The notes under the pieces were generated by a model that was not told where the DNA came from, did no database searches, and saw nothing but the letters and a program-made list of their open reading frames with translations. Positions 35,847-44,533 of a stretch of 64,000 nucleotides of DNA are shown here, piece after piece. How positions within the stretch are numbered: position 1 is the first letter of the stretch; each line of letters opens with the position of its first letter. The stretch covers positions 1 to 64,000 of the forward strand of contig JAADJD010000028.1 of assembly GCA_013150955.1 (NCBI GenBank), written 5' to 3'. Position numbers and translations under genes: made by a program. The stretch is from Calditrichota bacterium (lineage in GTDB: Bacteria; Calditrichota; Calditrichia; RBG-13-44-9; J042).

Positions 35847-36017
35847 TTTGATCCAGATTATGCGTTAGCCTACGAATTACACGAATGAACACAAACAAAA
35901 ACATGAAATACATCGAATGGTATCTTGATAAAAATTAGTTTCGGGGTTTATTCCCGTTTTGGAGATATGCTTTGACTTCATTTGCGTGATTCGCGGTTTG
36001 ACGCTTTATTTTGGATT
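35847..36017 (+). repeat. Dispersed palindromic element, full copy
   Basis: Left end ATCCAGATTATGCGTTAGCC, left arm TACGAATTACACGAATGAAC, interior TATCTTGATAAAAATTAG and TTTATTCCCGTTTTGGAG, right arm ATTTGCGTGATTCGCGG and end GCTTTATTTTGGATT. It lies upstream of the decarboxylase gene, in the gap that runs to 36192. Confidence 0.82.
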
Positions 36018-36192
36018 ATTTGTTCATCCCCTGCAGGCGATTAGGCCAGACAGCATTTAGAGGGTAGACTAACGCTTTGATCCCCCGGTCAAAGGAACAA
36101 AGGTTGCCTTTACCTCTCCAGATGGACTGGAATGAAAAGAATGATCAAGGCATGACGATAGTGATTTGCGCAATCAGATGGTCGAATGAATT

Positions 36193-36414
36193 CTATCTAA
36201 TAGGAAAATGTGAATGGCCCGCATCCGATGATCCCACGCTAAGCGTCGCGGTACTGCTAAACTTGCTGGGATTCTCAATCCCTTCCCCGGAGTCGTGTTT
36301 CTCAGCTCTATTGTTAAAAGATTTTTTAATCAGAAAAATCTGGAGCACTGCATAACCGATCATTATGATCATGAAAATGGACAAAATGAGCATTACTAAA
36401 AATGCAAGATCCAT
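36193..36414 (-). CDS. Small membrane protein of unknown function
   Basis: A possible 73-residue protein with an N-terminal hydrophobic helix (about residues 3-30, FLVMLILSIFMIIMIGYAVL) followed by a basic segment and a Ser-rich hydrophilic tail. The ATG is preceded by GGGGGAT at good spacing. No family is recognised and the tail has no clear motif. It stands alone between the decarboxylase and Tex genes, flanked by 270 bases (36415-36683) in which I see nothing further. It may not be a real gene. Confidence 0.4.
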   Translation of the reverse strand: MDLAFLVMLILSIFMIIMIGYAVLQIFLIKKSFNNRAEKHDSGEGIENPSKFSSTATLSVGSSDAGHSHFPIR

Positions 36415-36683
36415 TTTATATCCCCCGGTTTATTTTTCTAAATCACCCATATAATTGGCTATTACTATCGAAAAAACCATACCTGCAACACCAATGGCTC
36501 GGCATCTCCCCTCAATTATTTCTTAATGGCCCCCGTTGGATCATCCATGTTTTTTAATATGACGACCCCGTACAAACACTTCGAAAACTTGAGTCAGCAA
36601 GAGCAGCCACAGCCATGTGTAAAAATTGAAACAATCAAGGGAGACAAATGAGGGGGCAAAACGCTTGCTTATGACCAACGCAT

Positions 36684-38852
36684 CTAAACTTTCATACTCA
36701 ACTGAATCCGTCCACGCTCCAGGTCGATGCCGATGACCTTCACCGTGATGACGTCGCCCACGGAAACCACCTCATGAGGATTGCGCACATATTTTTCGCC
36801 CATCTCGCTCACATGCACCAGGCCATCCCGCTTGACGCCAATGTCCACAAACGCGCCGAAATCCACCACGTTCCGAACAGTGCCTTTCAGAATCATGCCC
36901 TCCCGCAGGTCTTCCATTTTGAGAACATCGCTGCGGAAGATCGGCCGGGGCATTTCGTCCCGCGGGTCGCGTCCAGGCTTTTCCAGATTCAACAGGATAT
37001 CCTCCAGTGTGGGCACCCCCACACCAATTTCTTCTGCCAGCGAGGCAAGTTCTCCATTTTCTCCCTGAATCCGTTGCCGCAAATGACGCCACTCTTCCGG
37101 TGCTTTCTCAATGCCAAACTTCTTCAGCAACTTCCAGGTGGCTTCGTAAGATTCCGGGTGAATGCTGGTGTTGTCCAGCGGATTGTCCCCATCGGGAATG
37201 CGCAGGAATCCTGCCGCCTGCTGAAAGGCAATATCCCCGATCCCGGGTACCTCTTTCAGCTGCTCCCGATTCCGAAACTTTCCATGCGCATCCCGGTATT
37301 TCACGATATTTTCTGCCGTTCGCGCCGTCAACCCCGAAATGTATTTTAACAAACTGGCGGAAGCGGTATTCACATCCACGCCCACCTGGTTCACCGCACT
37401 TTCGACCACCGCATGCAATGCCTCACCCAGCTTTTTCTGGTTCACGTCGTGCTGATACAATCCCACCCCGATGTGCTTGGGATCGATCTTCACCAGCTCC
37501 GCCAGCGGATCCATTAACCGGCGGGCAATGGAAATGTTACCCCGCATGCTGGCATCCAGGTCGGGGAATTCCTCCTTGGCCACCCGTGAGGCGGAATACA
37601 CCGAAGCACCGGCCTCATTCACAATGGTGTAGTAAACCTCTCGACCACCACTTTCCCGAATTTCCCGGATTAGCTCGGCCACCAGCATTTCGGTCTCCCG
37701 GGAGGCGGTTCCATTACCGATGGCGATGATGTCAACCTGATACCGATCGATCAGCCGCCGCAAAATGGTTTTTGCCTCAAACACCTGATTCTGCGGTGGA
37801 TGGGGATAAATCGTATCGCCCTCCAGGTATTTTCCCGTTTCGTCAATCACCGCAACTTTGCACCCGGTACGGTAGCCGGGATCAATCCCCATGATTATTT
37901 TGTTCCGCACCGGTGGCTGGAGCAGAAGTTGTTTCAGATTGCGAGCAAACACCTGAATGGCGTGGGCATCGGCACGTTCTGTTAATTCCGCCCGCACCTC
38001 GCGTTCAATGGCGGGAAAGACCAGACGCTTGAACCCATCCCGGATGGCTTCCTTCAGGTGGGGCAGAAAAATGCATCGGGGATTTTTGATGTACATTTTC
38101 TCAATCGCCTGAATGCACTTTTGTTCATCGACCTCGATGTAGACTTTCAGAAATTTTTCGCGCTCCCCGCGATTGATGGCCAGTATGCGATGGGGCACGA
38201 TGCGCCTGACCGGCTCCGAATAATCGTAGTAGGTTTCATAATCGCTACGTTTTGCGGGATCCCGGGCTTCGCTGTGAACAATACCATCCCTTTGCACCAG
38301 GGAACGAATGCGCTTTCGCACATCCGCATCATCGGAGACGGTTTCGGCAACAATGTCCCGTGCGCCGGCCAGAGCCGCCTCCACATCAGGCACTTCTTTT
38401 TCTGGATTGACAAACGGTTGCGCCAGTTCCTGCGGATCTCCCGATTCTATATCCTGTTTCAAAATCATCTCCGCCAGCGGCTCCAGACCCCGTTCCCGCG
38501 CAATGGTGGCTCGCGTCCGCTTCTTGGGCCGGTACGGTAAATATAAATCCTCCAGCTCCTGGAGCTTCAGGGTGGACTCGATTCGTGCCTTTAGTTCAGG
38601 AGTCAGTTTCCCCTGCTCTTCGATGGACTTCAGGATGGTTGCCTTGCGCTCTTCCAGCATCCGCAAATACTTAATGCGTTCCTGAATAGCACGGATTTGT
38701 TCCTCATCCAGACGGCCGGTCATCTCCTTTCGATAACGCGCGATAAACGGTACCGTATTACCGCCATCCAGCAGCTCCACCGTGTTCGCCACCTGAATGG
38801 CCCGCAACCCCAGCTCTTCGGCAATAATCTGATAAAAATCTTTCTCGCTCAT
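36684..38852 (-). CDS. tex: Tex-family RNA-binding transcription accessory protein
   Basis: A 722-residue cytoplasmic nucleic-acid-binding protein. Domains in order: an N-terminal helical Tex region with VPFIARYRKEMTG (about residues 30-45) and YLPYRPKKRTRA, a YqgF/RNase H-like domain (IMGIDPGYRTGCKVAVID, about 325-345), a helix-hairpin-helix pair (VGVDVNTAS...LTARTAENIVKYRDAHGKF, about 490-560), and a C-terminal S1 RNA-binding domain (GTVRNVVDFGAFVDIGVKRDGLVHVSE, about 645-675). It is full length and typical. The start is placed at MSEKDFY; an ATG six codons upstream is possible. Confidence 0.95.
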   Translation of the reverse strand: MSEKDFYQIIAEELGLRAIQVANTVELLDGGNTVPFIARYRKEMTGRLDEEQIRAIQERIKYLRMLEERKATILKSIEEQGKLTPELKARIESTLKLQELEDLYLPYRPKKRTRATIARERGLEPLAEMILKQDIESGDPQELAQPFVNPEKEVPDVEAALAGARDIVAETVSDDADVRKRIRSLVQRDGIVHSEARDPAKRSDYETYYDYSEPVRRIVPHRILAINRGEREKFLKVYIEVDEQKCIQAIEKMYIKNPRCIFLPHLKEAIRDGFKRLVFPAIEREVRAELTERADAHAIQVFARNLKQLLLQPPVRNKIIMGIDPGYRTGCKVAVIDETGKYLEGDTIYPHPPQNQVFEAKTILRRLIDRYQVDIIAIGNGTASRETEMLVAELIREIRESGGREVYYTIVNEAGASVYSASRVAKEEFPDLDASMRGNISIARRLMDPLAELVKIDPKHIGVGLYQHDVNQKKLGEALHAVVESAVNQVGVDVNTASASLLKYISGLTARTAENIVKYRDAHGKFRNREQLKEVPGIGDIAFQQAAGFLRIPDGDNPLDNTSIHPESYEATWKLLKKFGIEKAPEEWRHLRQRIQGENGELASLAEEIGVGVPTLEDILLNLEKPGRDPRDEMPRPIFRSDVLKMEDLREGMILKGTVRNVVDFGAFVDIGVKRDGLVHVSEMGEKYVRNPHEVVSVGDVITVKVIGIDLERGRIQLSMKV

Positions 38853-38975
38853 TTCACACCAACCCTGCATTTTCGTTTAATTTTTCCGTTAAAACCAGGC
38901 ACCTCACCTGAAGGCGCACCCTTCCACTCAGCACGCGCGAGCCACCCCCACTGCGACCCATCCGCACGGGCAACA

Positions 38976-39161
38976 TTACTCTCCTGTGGGGGCATAAAAA
39001 CAACGTTTTGGGGAGAAGATTTTCCCTTCCTTTTTAAGCGCGGCAATGATCTTGGAGACCTCTTTACTATCCAGACCCGTGGCTTTGGCAACATCGCCTG
39101 GACGCACCGGCTTACCGGCAGCAACCATGGCCTCCAGTACCATCTGCTTTTTGTCCTCCAT
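38976..39161 (-). CDS. Small winged-helix DNA-binding protein
   Basis: A 61-residue protein that is essentially one winged helix-turn-helix: a first helix (KKQMVLEAMVAAGK), then RPGDVAKATGLDSKEVSKIIAALKKEGKIFSP, where the GLDSKEV turn precedes the recognition helix. It lacks room for a ligand or dimerisation domain. GGAGGG lies six bases before the ATG at 39161, so the longer N-terminal extension is rejected. Similar tiny wHTH proteins occur in many anaerobes; their targets are unknown. It ends about 120 bases upstream of tex and may be co-transcribed with it. Confidence 0.75.
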   Translation of the reverse strand: MEDKKQMVLEAMVAAGKPVRPGDVAKATGLDSKEVSKIIAALKKEGKIFSPKRCFYAPTGE

Positions 39162-39308
39162 TGTCCCTCCTTCTGCTTTGGTTCTACCGCCCAAAATTTA
39201 ATGACTTTCCCGGCTTAAAATGAACGGTATTTTTCGATTTTACTGCGTGGCGTTGTTTCAACCGAATGGAGTGCATATATTAAATCTTTATGAAATTGAT
39301 TGACGAAC

Positions 39309-40361
39309 ATGACCGTCACTGCCGCTAAAAAACGTTTTCGGGATTCTCACCGTCTGTGTGTGGCACCCATGATGGACTGGACGGATCGCCACTTCCGATA
39401 TTTCATGCGCCAGATTACCCGACACACCCGATTGTACACCGAAATGATCCCCACAGGGGCGATCCTCTTTGGAAATCGTCAGCGGTTCCTGGACTTCAAT
39501 CCCTGTGAACACCCAATCGCCATTCAACTGGGCGGCAGCGATGCCCGGCAACTGGCAGAATGCGCCCGGATTGCTGAGGATTGGGGTTACGATGAAATCA
39601 ACTTAAACGTGGGTTGTCCCAGTGAACGGGTGCAGGGTGGGCGTTTTGGCGCCTGCCTGATGGCCACCCCCGACGTGGTTGCCCGCGCCGTGGAGGCCAT
39701 GAGTCGCGCGACCAACCGGCCCATCACCGTAAAGCACCGCATTGGCATCGACGATCTGGATACCTACGACCACCTGAAGCGCTTTGTAGAAATTGTGCAT
39801 CGAGCGGGATGCCAGCACTTCATCGTGCATGCGCGCATTGCCATCTTAAAAGGGCTTGGCCCCAGGGAAAACCGAACCATCCCACCGCTGCGATACGAAG
39901 ATGTGTATCGGTTGAAATCCGATTTCCCTTTTCTCACTATCGTCATCAATGGAGGGATCCGTTCTCTGGAGGAAGCGCAGCGGCATCTTCAGATTGTGGA
40001 TGGTGTGATGATTGGTCGAGCCGCCTACGAGAATCCGTATCTGTTTGCGCTGGCGGATGCCGTTATCTTCAACGACCCCGATGCCCGTCCTCCCACACGC
40101 CGCGAAATTATCCAGTCCATGATCCCCTACATCGATCGCTGCCGGGAAGATGGGATTTATCCCCGCCACATCCTGCGTCACATGCTGGGGCTGTTCGCCA
40201 ATCAGCCCGGATCCCGACGATGGAGGCGATTTTTGAGCGAGCAGGGCCAGCGAAAGGCCATTGACGGGCAAATTCTGCTGGAAGCAATGGCGCTCATCCC
40301 GGATCACATTCTCGATGAACGGCCGGATTTCACCACTCAATCAATCGACACGATACGTTGA
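39309..40361 (+). CDS. dusA: tRNA-dihydrouridine synthase A
   Basis: A 350-residue FMN-dependent enzyme that reduces uridine to dihydrouridine in the tRNA D-loop (positions 20/20a for DusA). It has the TIM-barrel opening LCVAPMMDWTDRHFRYF, TEMIPTGAILFGN, INLNVGCPSERVQGGRFGACLM with the catalytic Cys in FGACL (near residue 115), KHRIGIDD, FIVHAR and INGGI for phosphate binding, followed by the C-terminal helical RNA-binding domain (YPRHILRHMLGLF). These match DusA rather than DusB. The ATG at 39309 is preferred over a TTG three codons before it. Confidence 0.96.
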   Translation: MTVTAAKKRFRDSHRLCVAPMMDWTDRHFRYFMRQITRHTRLYTEMIPTGAILFGNRQRFLDFNPCEHPIAIQLGGSDARQLAECARIAEDWGYDEINLNVGCPSERVQGGRFGACLMATPDVVARAVEAMSRATNRPITVKHRIGIDDLDTYDHLKRFVEIVHRAGCQHFIVHARIAILKGLGPRENRTIPPLRYEDVYRLKSDFPFLTIVINGGIRSLEEAQRHLQIVDGVMIGRAAYENPYLFALADAVIFNDPDARPPTRREIIQSMIPYIDRCREDGIYPRHILRHMLGLFANQPGSRRWRRFLSEQGQRKAIDGQILLEAMALIPDHILDERPDFTTQSIDTIR

Positions 40362-40377
40362 TTGGAAATGTATTATC

Positions 40378-40615
40378 CCAAATGAAGCGTTAAACCACGA
40401 ATCACGCGAATGAAACCAAAAAATGTCGACAAAAGCGCGAATAAACTATGGAACACATTTTCATCCAGACACAATCCAATGTATTTTATTGGTTTTATTT
40501 GTGTTCATTCGTGTAATTCGTAGGCTATTGCTTAATCTGGCTATTGCTTAATCTGGGATTATTTTTATTGGTGCTAATTCGTGTAATTCGTGTTTCTAAT
40601 GCATAATCTGGGATT
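40378..40615 (-). repeat. Dispersed palindromic element, reverse orientation, with extra partial copy
   Basis: A complete element in reverse orientation begins CCCAAATGAAGCGTTAAACC, carries ACGAATCACGCGAATGAAAC and the reversed interior AACACATTTTCATCCAGACA, and reaches ATTCGTGTAATTCGTAGG and TTGCTTAATCTGG. A second end copy follows (ATTCGTGTAATTCGTG, then ATGCATAATCTGGGATT). The start codon of the next gene directly abuts it. Confidence 0.84.
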
Positions 40616-40969
40616 ATGAAGAAACTTGTTCTGGTACACTGGCACCCCGGGGAAGCCACTCTCTTTCGAAGGGAACTGGAGACCCTTGGCTGGCAGGTCT
40701 TTTGCGTGGATCGTTCGGAAAAAACCCGCCTGAAACCCATTCGCGAATTCCAGCCGCGCCTTTTTCTGATCTCCCTGAGTCGACTTCCCTCCCACGGACA
40801 GGCCTTTGCCCGCGCCGTCTGGTCTACCGCCTGGGCGCGTAACATCCCCATCCTCTTCTTTGATGGCAGCACGGAAACCGTAACCGAATACAAGCGCCTT
40901 TTTCCGGATGCCTACTTTTGTCGCCGGGAAAACATCGCGGTCGCCATTCAAAAAATCCTGGAAGAATGA
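40616..40969 (+). CDS. Receiver-like protein without phosphoacceptor
   Basis: A 117-residue protein with the alternating strand/helix pattern of a response-regulator receiver domain: KLVLVHWHPGEATLFRREL, PRLFLISLSRLPSHGQAFA, NIPILFFDGS and DAYFCRRENIAVAIQKILE at the end. The phosphoacceptor Asp, expected at the end of the LFLIS strand, is Ser/Leu, and the acidic pocket after strand 1 is HWHPGE, so phosphorylation is unlikely. The ATG comes directly after a repeat and has no ribosome site of its own; translation may be inefficient. It precedes dapD by 45 bases. Function unknown. Confidence 0.6.
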   Translation: MKKLVLVHWHPGEATLFRRELETLGWQVFCVDRSEKTRLKPIREFQPRLFLISLSRLPSHGQAFARAVWSTAWARNIPILFFDGSTETVTEYKRLFPDAYFCRRENIAVAIQKILEE

Positions 40970-41014
40970 CGATAATTCCCATCAACAACACATATTAAAA
41001 CGAGGCGTTAAGAA

Positions 41015-41836
41015 ATGGACATCGCTGCTTTAAAAGGCCGCATTGAGGCGGCATATAACGAGGCGTCATTGCTCAATTCCTTCGAAACGCAGGACGCAAT
41101 CCGCGAAACCATTGACTTGCTGGATCGCGGAAAGCTCCGGGTGGCGGAAAATCAACAGGGCAACTGGATTGTCCACGAGTGGCTGAAAAAGGCGATTTTG
41201 CTATATTTTCGCATTCAGAAGATGAGGCGTATGGAAATTGGCCCTTTCGAATTCTACGATAAAATTCCCCTGAAAAGCGGATATGAACGGCTGGGCGTCC
41301 GGGTTGTGCCGCCGGGGGTTGCCCGCTACGGAGCCTATCTCGCTCCAGGGGTCATTCTCATGCCCGGTTATGTAAACATCGGTGCTTATGTGGATCGAGA
41401 AACCATGATAGACACCCACGCTACCGTGGGATCCTGTGCACAGGTCGGCAGGCGCGTTCATATTTCCGGTGGCGTCCGCATCGGCGGTGTCCTGGAACCT
41501 CCACAAAGCCGTCCGGTGATTATTGAAGACGATGTTTTCCTGGGATCCGGAGTATCAGTTACCGAAGGCGTCATCGTGCGACAGGGCGCTGTACTTGGAG
41601 CGGGAGTCATTATCACCGCCTCTACGCACATCCTGGATGTATCGGCATCCAGGGTCGTTGAGTACCGTGGCGAGGTGCCTCCGCGCTCCGTGGTTATTCC
41701 CGGCGCTTACCCTCGCGCCTTTCCGGGAGGCACCTATTCGGTACAATGCGCACTGATCATTGGAAAGAGGCGAGCTTCAACGGACGCGAAAACCTCCCTG
41801 AATGAAGTGTTAAGGCAATTTAACATTTCTGTTTAA
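41015..41836 (+). CDS. dapD: Tetrahydrodipicolinate N-succinyltransferase
   Basis: A 273-residue left-handed beta-helix acyltransferase that succinylates tetrahydrodipicolinate in the lysine/meso-diaminopimelate pathway, feeding peptidoglycan synthesis. An N-terminal helical domain (about residues 1-95) is followed by hexapeptide repeats with GVILMPGYVNIGAYVDRETMID, VGSCAQVGRRVHISGGVRIGGVLEP and IIEDDVFLGSGVSVTEG (about residues 115-190). Length equals that of E. coli DapD (274). GAGG precedes the ATG by about ten bases. No other dap gene is near. Confidence 0.95.
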   Translation: MDIAALKGRIEAAYNEASLLNSFETQDAIRETIDLLDRGKLRVAENQQGNWIVHEWLKKAILLYFRIQKMRRMEIGPFEFYDKIPLKSGYERLGVRVVPPGVARYGAYLAPGVILMPGYVNIGAYVDRETMIDTHATVGSCAQVGRRVHISGGVRIGGVLEPPQSRPVIIEDDVFLGSGVSVTEGVIVRQGAVLGAGVIITASTHILDVSASRVVEYRGEVPPRSVVIPGAYPRAFPGGTYSVQCALIIGKRRASTDAKTSLNEVLRQFNISV

Positions 41837-41881
41837 AATTTTCGATTTAAGGTGAAAACGGTCTTAATATTTTTAAACAAG

Positions 41882-41994
41882 TTTTCCACACTTCCCCTTT
41901 TTCGACAAATTTTACACAACCTTTTTACACCATTAAAACATGAAAGTTAACGCGCTTTACGTATGAAATTCGGGGAAAATTGGGGTTTTACACA
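41882..41994 (+). promoter_or_regulatory. Cluster of DnaA-box-like 9-mers in an AT-rich convergent gap
   Basis: The 212-bp AT-rich gap between the convergent dapD and fmdB-like genes has three exact TTTTNCACA 9-mers (TTTTCCACA 41882-41890; TTTTACACA 41910-41918 and 41986-41994) and TTTTACACC at 41923-41931, all in the same orientation. Each differs from the DnaA consensus TTATNCACA at the third base only (the last one at two). The flanking genes converge, which is unusual for an origin, so the assignment is tentative. Confidence 0.3.
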
Positions 41995-42048
41995 AAAATG
42001 AAAGGGGTAATAATAATGTTTCTAAAATTTCTTTTTTAAATAAAGAGT

Positions 42049-42294
42049 TTAATCGGATTTATTGTCAGAAGATTGGCTCTTCTTTTTCGACTCTTTGCTA
42101 TTGTTTCCATTTTTCTTGTAGTCTGTAATGTAAAAGCCAGAACCTTTGAAAATTAACCCCGTTCCCCCACTGATTTTTAATTCAGCGACTTCACCGCAAG
42201 CGGGACAATCCACTTCGCGGGAATAGCTGGAAATGGACGCAAATTTCTCAAAGACGTTTCCACACTTCCGGCATCGGTATTCGTATATCGGCAT
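42049..42294 (-). CDS. FmdB-type zinc ribbon protein
   Basis: An 81-residue protein with the N-terminal single-strand zinc ribbon of FmdB/CxxC_CxxC_SSSS proteins: MPIYEYRCRKCGNVFEKF and VDCPACG supply the two CxxC pairs (Cys near residues 8, 11, 32 and 35). The middle has GTGLIFKGSGFYITDYK, as usual for the family, and the tail is Lys/Ser-rich. The family was named from formamidase regulators but its role is not firmly known. The ATG at 42294 is chosen for the GGAGGG six bases upstream. It follows the MscS gene in the opposite direction to dapD. Confidence 0.9.
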   Translation of the reverse strand: MPIYEYRCRKCGNVFEKFASISSYSREVDCPACGEVAELKISGGTGLIFKGSGFYITDYKKNGNNSKESKKKSQSSDNKSD

Positions 42295-42429
42295 GGACAT
42301 CCCTCCTTCATTTGTTACCCCGGATTATAATCGGATGCACAACACCTCACAAAAGTTTCGGAAAAATTCATTTTTTTGGAAGGTGACTCAATCCAACGGG
42401 TAATTTTTATTTCACTTCTGTTCTTCTTT

Positions 42430-43524
42430 TCAAGAAGAAGTCGAGGTTCTTGCATTTTCATCTTCCATGCGCTCAATGTGAACCACCCGTTGGGGAAATG
42501 GAATTTCAATCTGGTGCTGATTGAAGGCATTATAGATGGCCATTCGCAGTTCTTCTGCCGTTACCCAGGCTACCGTATAATGGGAAACATATCCGATGAC
42601 CGTGAGATCCAGCGAAGATTCTCCAAAATTAACGAAGAAGGCTTTCGGCTCCGGTTGATCCAGAATTTTGGGATGGTTTTTGTACATATCCACCATGATG
42701 GATTTGGCTCGATCCAGATCGGTTCCATAAGCCACACCGACATCAATCTTTACCCGAACCAGGGGTTGTGGATAAGAATAATTAACCACAATCGACTTGA
42801 TGATTTCGGAATTGGGGACAATGTGCAGGTTCTTTTCGAAATCCAGTAGCTTAACGGTTCGGAGCCCGATTTCAGTAATTTCACCAACCGTACCGTTGGG
42901 CATTTTAATTCGATCGCCCACACGAAATGGGCGATCGAACATGATAACGAAACCGGCAATCATATTTGCCAGTGTATCCTGAGCCGCCAGCGCAATGGCC
43001 AGCGATCCCACGCCCAGGGTGGTAATAAGCCCCTTGGCATCGATGTTGAAATGGTTAAAGATTACCAGTAATCCGGTGACGATGGTAACGATTTGTACTA
43101 CCCGTTTAATGAGCGGCCCGAATTCTCGATCGATTTCCGTTTCCGTACGCTGGGCCACTCGCTTCAGATACCAGTCGATTAACAGACCAAAAATGCGAAT
43201 AACCAGGGAGGTAACGATCAGAACGACAACAACGTACAAAATCTCCTGAAATATCCGAAACGCTCTTTCTCCAACAAACAGTGAGAGACGTTCTCCAATA
43301 AAGAATAGGGCAATGATCAGGATGATGCGCGCGAGGAAGCGATCGATAAATTCAAGGATTTTATCATCAATTTCCGTACGCGTGCGTTCCGCAAGTCTTT
43401 TGCCGTACCGCTTGACCAGCCGCTCCAGGATTTTAAAAGAAACAAACGCGACCAGGATAATGCTGGCAATCCACAAAAGATTAACCCAGATTACCTGATT
43501 CGAAAACTGTTGGAGAAAGTCCAT
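42430..43524 (-). CDS. MscS-family mechanosensitive channel
   Basis: A 364-residue inner-membrane channel opened by membrane tension, releasing solutes after osmotic down-shock. An N-terminal hydrophobic helix (about residues 12-32) and two more pairs lead into the pore helix region GLITTLGVGSLAIALAAQDTL (about 165-185), followed by FDRPFRVGDRIKM and the cytoplasmic beta/alpha-beta domain ending near HIERMED. The Ala/Gly pattern of the pore helix fits MscS. GGGAGGGG precedes the start. It is 12 bases upstream of a TPR gene end, both on the minus strand. Confidence 0.94.
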   Translation of the reverse strand: MDFLQQFSNQVIWVNLLWIASIILVAFVSFKILERLVKRYGKRLAERTRTEIDDKILEFIDRFLARIILIIALFFIGERLSLFVGERAFRIFQEILYVVVVLIVTSLVIRIFGLLIDWYLKRVAQRTETEIDREFGPLIKRVVQIVTIVTGLLVIFNHFNIDAKGLITTLGVGSLAIALAAQDTLANMIAGFVIMFDRPFRVGDRIKMPNGTVGEITEIGLRTVKLLDFEKNLHIVPNSEIIKSIVVNYSYPQPLVRVKIDVGVAYGTDLDRAKSIMVDMYKNHPKILDQPEPKAFFVNFGESSLDLTVIGYVSHYTVAWVTAEELRMAIYNAFNQHQIEIPFPQRVVHIERMEDENARTSTSS

Positions 43525-43536
43525 TGAATCCCCTCC

Positions 43537-44301
43537 CTATTGCAATTTCTTCAGTCGTTCCTGGGCGTAGGCCTTATGCTCATCGTCATCCGCATCTTTC
43601 TTGGGCAATTCCAGCACTTTTTTATATTCTTCTATGGCCTTATCCTTCTGTCCAAGCTTTTCGTAAGTGATTGCCAGCTCCAGATGGTGGTTGATATGGT
43701 CCGGTTTCAATTCAATGGCTTTCTGAAAGCATTCAGCGGCTTTTTCCACCGAGGCTTCCTTGGGAACACCCCCCAGGAAGATGTTTGCAAATTTCTTTTC
43801 GATCCAGCTCAGGGTGGCCAGTTTGCGGTGCCAGCGTCCCAGCACGTGCCAGGCAATGTCATCGTTGGGATCCAGTTCCAGTGCCTTGTCAACCTCTGCC
43901 TTAATCTCTTTGGACAGGCGAATGCGTTCTTTGGGACTGGCATCCAGAGCGACCCGTCCGAGGGCGATGGAAAGGTAAAGGTGTCCCTTCGAGCCATTCG
44001 GGTTTACCTCAATGGCTTTTCGGGCAGCCTCCTCAGCCTTTTTAAAGTATTCTTTCCGCTGGTCCTTATCAGTTAGCTTTTCACCCACGTCCACATACGC
44101 ACGGGAGAGTTTCCAGAGGGCTTCATAGTTGTTGGCATCCGCCTCAACGGCCTTCAGGTAGAAATCGAGTGCGGCCTGATTGTCCATTGCTGCGTAGGCC
44201 GAATCACCTTTCTGGATAAAAAGGGTCGCATCCTGGGCCATTAAACCGCACAGGATGGATCCAATAAGCAACAACAGTATTTTCGCTGAAACGTGTTTCA
44301 T
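43537..44301 (-). CDS. Exported TPR protein, RMD1-like
   Basis: A 254-residue protein with a signal peptide (about residues 1-22, ending LMAQ) but no lipobox that fits. The body has about five TPR hairpins: SAYAAMDNQAALDFYLKAVEA, AARKAIEVNPNGSKGHLYLSIALG, KALELDPNDDIAWHVLGRWHRKLA and CFQKAIELKPDHINHHLELAITY. The WHVLGRWHRKLA helix with a nearby KEIKAEVDKAL resembles the TPR family named after regulators of microtubule dynamics, which in bacteria has no assigned role. Presumably periplasmic scaffold. GGAGGAG precedes the ATG at 44301. It is upstream of the MscS channel in one operon. Confidence 0.82.
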   Translation of the reverse strand: MKHVSAKILLLLIGSILCGLMAQDATLFIQKGDSAYAAMDNQAALDFYLKAVEADANNYEALWKLSRAYVDVGEKLTDKDQRKEYFKKAEEAARKAIEVNPNGSKGHLYLSIALGRVALDASPKERIRLSKEIKAEVDKALELDPNDDIAWHVLGRWHRKLATLSWIEKKFANIFLGGVPKEASVEKAAECFQKAIELKPDHINHHLELAITYEKLGQKDKAIEEYKKVLELPKKDADDDEHKAYAQERLKKLQ

Positions 44302-44483
44302 GTCAGGCTCTCCTCCTGTTTTGTGGTGGGTTGTATTTTATGAAAATTTGGTTAATAATCAAACCCCTGATTTGCTGCCAGAAAGAAAAAGGCGGAAGGT
44401 GTTCCTGTCCACACAAAGACGGGGAAATCGTCTTATGTGTCTGGGTAAAGACCGGTTGGAAGAACCAATGGTGCAGATATAGA

Positions 44484-44522
44484 CGGGGAGGTGGTTTCCC
44501 GGCAGACGTTTCCACCTCCCCG
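44484..44522 (-). terminator. Hairpin terminator after the asparaginase-family gene
   Basis: A perfect 11-bp GC-rich stem (CGGGGAGGTGG with CCACCTCCCCG) with a 17-base loop begins 11 bases after the asparaginase-family stop codon (44534). The following minus-strand bases are only moderately T-rich (TCTATATCTG), so release may be incomplete. The rest of the 232-bp gap before the TPR gene start shows nothing else. Confidence 0.55.
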
Positions 44523-44533
44523 ATGAAAACAGA

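Noticed and set aside
36077-36355. A 92-codon plus-strand open frame near the small membrane protein
   Set aside because: It overlaps the opposite-strand frame that has a better ribosome site and a clear membrane helix; neither is certain, but this one has less support.
37007-37729. A 240-codon open frame opposite tex
   Set aside because: Pro/Arg/Ser-rich translation typical of an antisense shadow; tex is full length and convincing on the other strand.
41837-42048. The chromosomal origin of replication
   Set aside because: The boxes are imperfect, flanking genes converge and no dnaA, dnaN or gidA-type neighbours are present; kept only as a low-confidence DnaA-box-like cluster.
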